This document shows positions 62,405 through 64,000 of a DNA stretch of 64,000 bases, one piece after another. The notes under the pieces are model-generated. The model was not told where the DNA came from. It saw only the letters and a program-made list of their open reading frames with translations, and made no database searches. Within the stretch, counting starts at the first letter, position 1, and each line of letters starts with the position of its first letter. Where the stretch lies: positions 18,063,869 through 18,127,868 of the forward strand of contig CM033116.1 of NCBI GenBank assembly GCA_019321725.1, written 5' to 3'. A program made the translations under genes and the position numbers. The DNA comes from Paulownia fortunei. Taxonomy: Eukaryota > Streptophyta > Magnoliopsida > Lamiales > Paulowniaceae.

Positions 62405-64000
62405 TTTTGTGTATTTCTTTCTTCCTCTGCTCGCTCGGTTGGGAAGATAAAGAGGTTTAAATGGATAATTCGTTATTGGCCCTTTCATTCTTTGTATATT
62501 CTTCTCAGCCACTAATTTTATTTTTTTTCTTTTGTGACCCTCTTTGGCCTTATTTCAGATTTGGACTTGGGATACAATTTTGTTTTTTAATATTTCTTTG
62601 CTTAATTCATTATTTATATTTAGATTGACAATTAATAATTTTGCATTAAATCAAGGTTTGGGCAGATAACTTTTTTTTTAGTATTTGTGATGATAATTCC
62701 AAGAAAATCACTAAAACTAAATTCATACGCAACCAATATATAATAATTACTGGTAAAAAGTTCAATTAAATAATTGATATGCTATAGTATTTTTTAATTT
62801 ATAGTTTTGTTAGTTTTAAATACAACTTAAAAGACTATATCCCTAAAATTAATAAAGGCTAAGCTAATAATTGCATCTTAAAGACATTTTTTTTTTCTTT
62901 TAAGTAGTTTTATATAACTCAAGCAAGTAATCACTTAATTTTGCAAATATATAAAGGGTGAGTTTTTTTTACATTGGTAAAAGCTACTCTCATTTTATGG
63001 TTCAATTCCCATTCAAATTTGATGTAATCTTCACTCCCCAAATAAGAAATATTTTTAGTAGTTCAGATATTTTATTATAATTAGTATTTTATCTCTTATT
63101 ATATTTATAATAGTACACACTAAATATATATTGGTGATATCATTCAATACACGAGTGTATTGATGGTATTGTAATAGAAAATAAAATACCAATTGCAATA
63201 AAGAATCGAAGTGCATTTCTAGAGTCAATTTCATACTTATTGATTTTACCAAAATACCCTCCCCACTTGATATTTCTCGTTTGTTCCTTCAATCCTAATC
63301 TAATTGATTGCCTCATTTCCCACACTCACATCTCCGTCAATAGTCTGCTAGCTTCCATGCCTCAAGTTCACGCTACCCACCACTGACAAAGGCTAAGATG
63401 ACTGCCACTGCCACTTTTATTGTCACGTTGTCTCCTTTTCACCACAGTTAAAACTATCATCTATCGCCACAACCACAGATAGAGGTGTGCATTCAGTTAT
63501 ATTGTACCGAACTAAAATTTTGGTATGAGAATTTACCAAACTGAATACTAATTTTTTTTTGATAAATTTGGTTTGATAATCGGTAAAATCGAATTTTCTT
63601 TAAAAAAAAAGAAAAAAAACCTTGTAGAGAACCCATAAATCCCAAGAAAAACATCAACACTCTACAAGCAACAAGCAACAATCTATCAATAAATTTTAAG
63701 AACTCAGAAATCCCAAAGGCAAAAATTGAAAAAAAAAACACAAGCATATTTTCCATACACTTGACTTTCCAAAGCTGAAGTGAAACTTAAACAAAAAATC
63801 ACACACACATAGAGCACTTATTCATATTTTGAAAATTTTAGTTAGGGTTTTCAATGATTTTGGAGTAATCCACAAAAATCTCTTGTTTGGATGGTGAGGA
63901 CGGCGATGGTGTGGAGCTTGATTGTGGCTTGATAGTGGTGGATGGGAACAACGAAAGATTGTGTAGTGGCCGGTGGTTGGTGAGGTGAGCTGGTGAGCGA
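62405..64000. other. L17 promoter region and AT-rich repeat-containing spacer
   Basis: 62405 to ~62800 should contain the L17 5' UTR and promoter. At 63484-63595, 'agaggtgtgcattcagttat' followed by 'accgaactaaaattttggta' and an inverted echo 'tttggtttgataatcggtaa' resembles the 'ggtgtgcattcggttcggt' hAT-type repeat of dicots, probably degenerate. At 62975-63030 a 'tatggttcaattcccattc' stretch is faintly tRNA/SINE-like. No gene is supported; the 87-codon minus frame at 63493-63756 is a Phe-rich low-complexity shadow. Confidence 0.35.

Noticed and set aside
62168..62512. Upstream in-frame extension of the L17 ORF beyond MASSC
   Set aside because: The frame opens at a GTG rather than an ATG, and the MASSC start gives a normal plastid transit peptide and family-like length.

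Overview
This is plant nuclear DNA, probably from a eudicot. It is AT-rich, its genes are split by many GT-AG introns, its spacers are full of miniature transposons, and it carries a MIR319 precursor and nuclear genes for chloroplast and mitochondrial proteins. The species cannot be fixed from the sequence alone.

Layout. 1-20 kb is gene-poor. It holds a direct duplication at the left edge, a hAT-type MITE, a 1.7 kb long-inverted-repeat element of Mutator type with a target-site duplication, a MIR319 locus on the minus strand (hairpin 7688-7860, TATA box near 9455), and two families of tandem repeats: roughly 480 bp units at 13.94-14.95 kb and a nested 1.1 kb array at 16.25-19.46 kb. 20.7-32.3 kb is a 20-exon minus-strand gene for a mitochondrial half-size ABC transporter of the ATM/ABCB25 type. 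34.1-35.1 kb is a foldback element of about 1 kb. 36.2-51.2 kb is a 13-exon minus-strand gene for the cohesin loader subunit SCC4/MAU2. 53.7-55.6 kb is a plus-strand reticulon gene. 56.6-57.7 kb (minus) encodes the chloroplast Ycf54 protein, and 59.2-62.4 kb (minus) encodes plastid ribosomal protein L17. The last 1.6 kb is promoter and repeat-rich spacer.

The genes are individually regulated housekeeping genes, not an operon. ABCB25 exports a sulfur compound for cytosolic Fe-S and Moco assembly, SCC4 loads cohesin, the reticulon shapes ER tubules, Ycf54 supports the Mg-protoporphyrin cyclase of chlorophyll synthesis, and L17 belongs to the plastid ribosome. miR319 represses TCP transcription factors.

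Most notable: (i) a single extra T in a T7 run puts a stop just after Walker A in an otherwise perfect ABCB25 gene; (ii) a young 173 bp tandem duplication has copied the last SCC4 codons, stop and proximal 3' sequence; (iii) the MIR319 locus itself; (iv) the foldback and nested tandem arrays. I found no gene system that looks new in kind. All exon boundaries were read by eye from splice sites and frame continuity.
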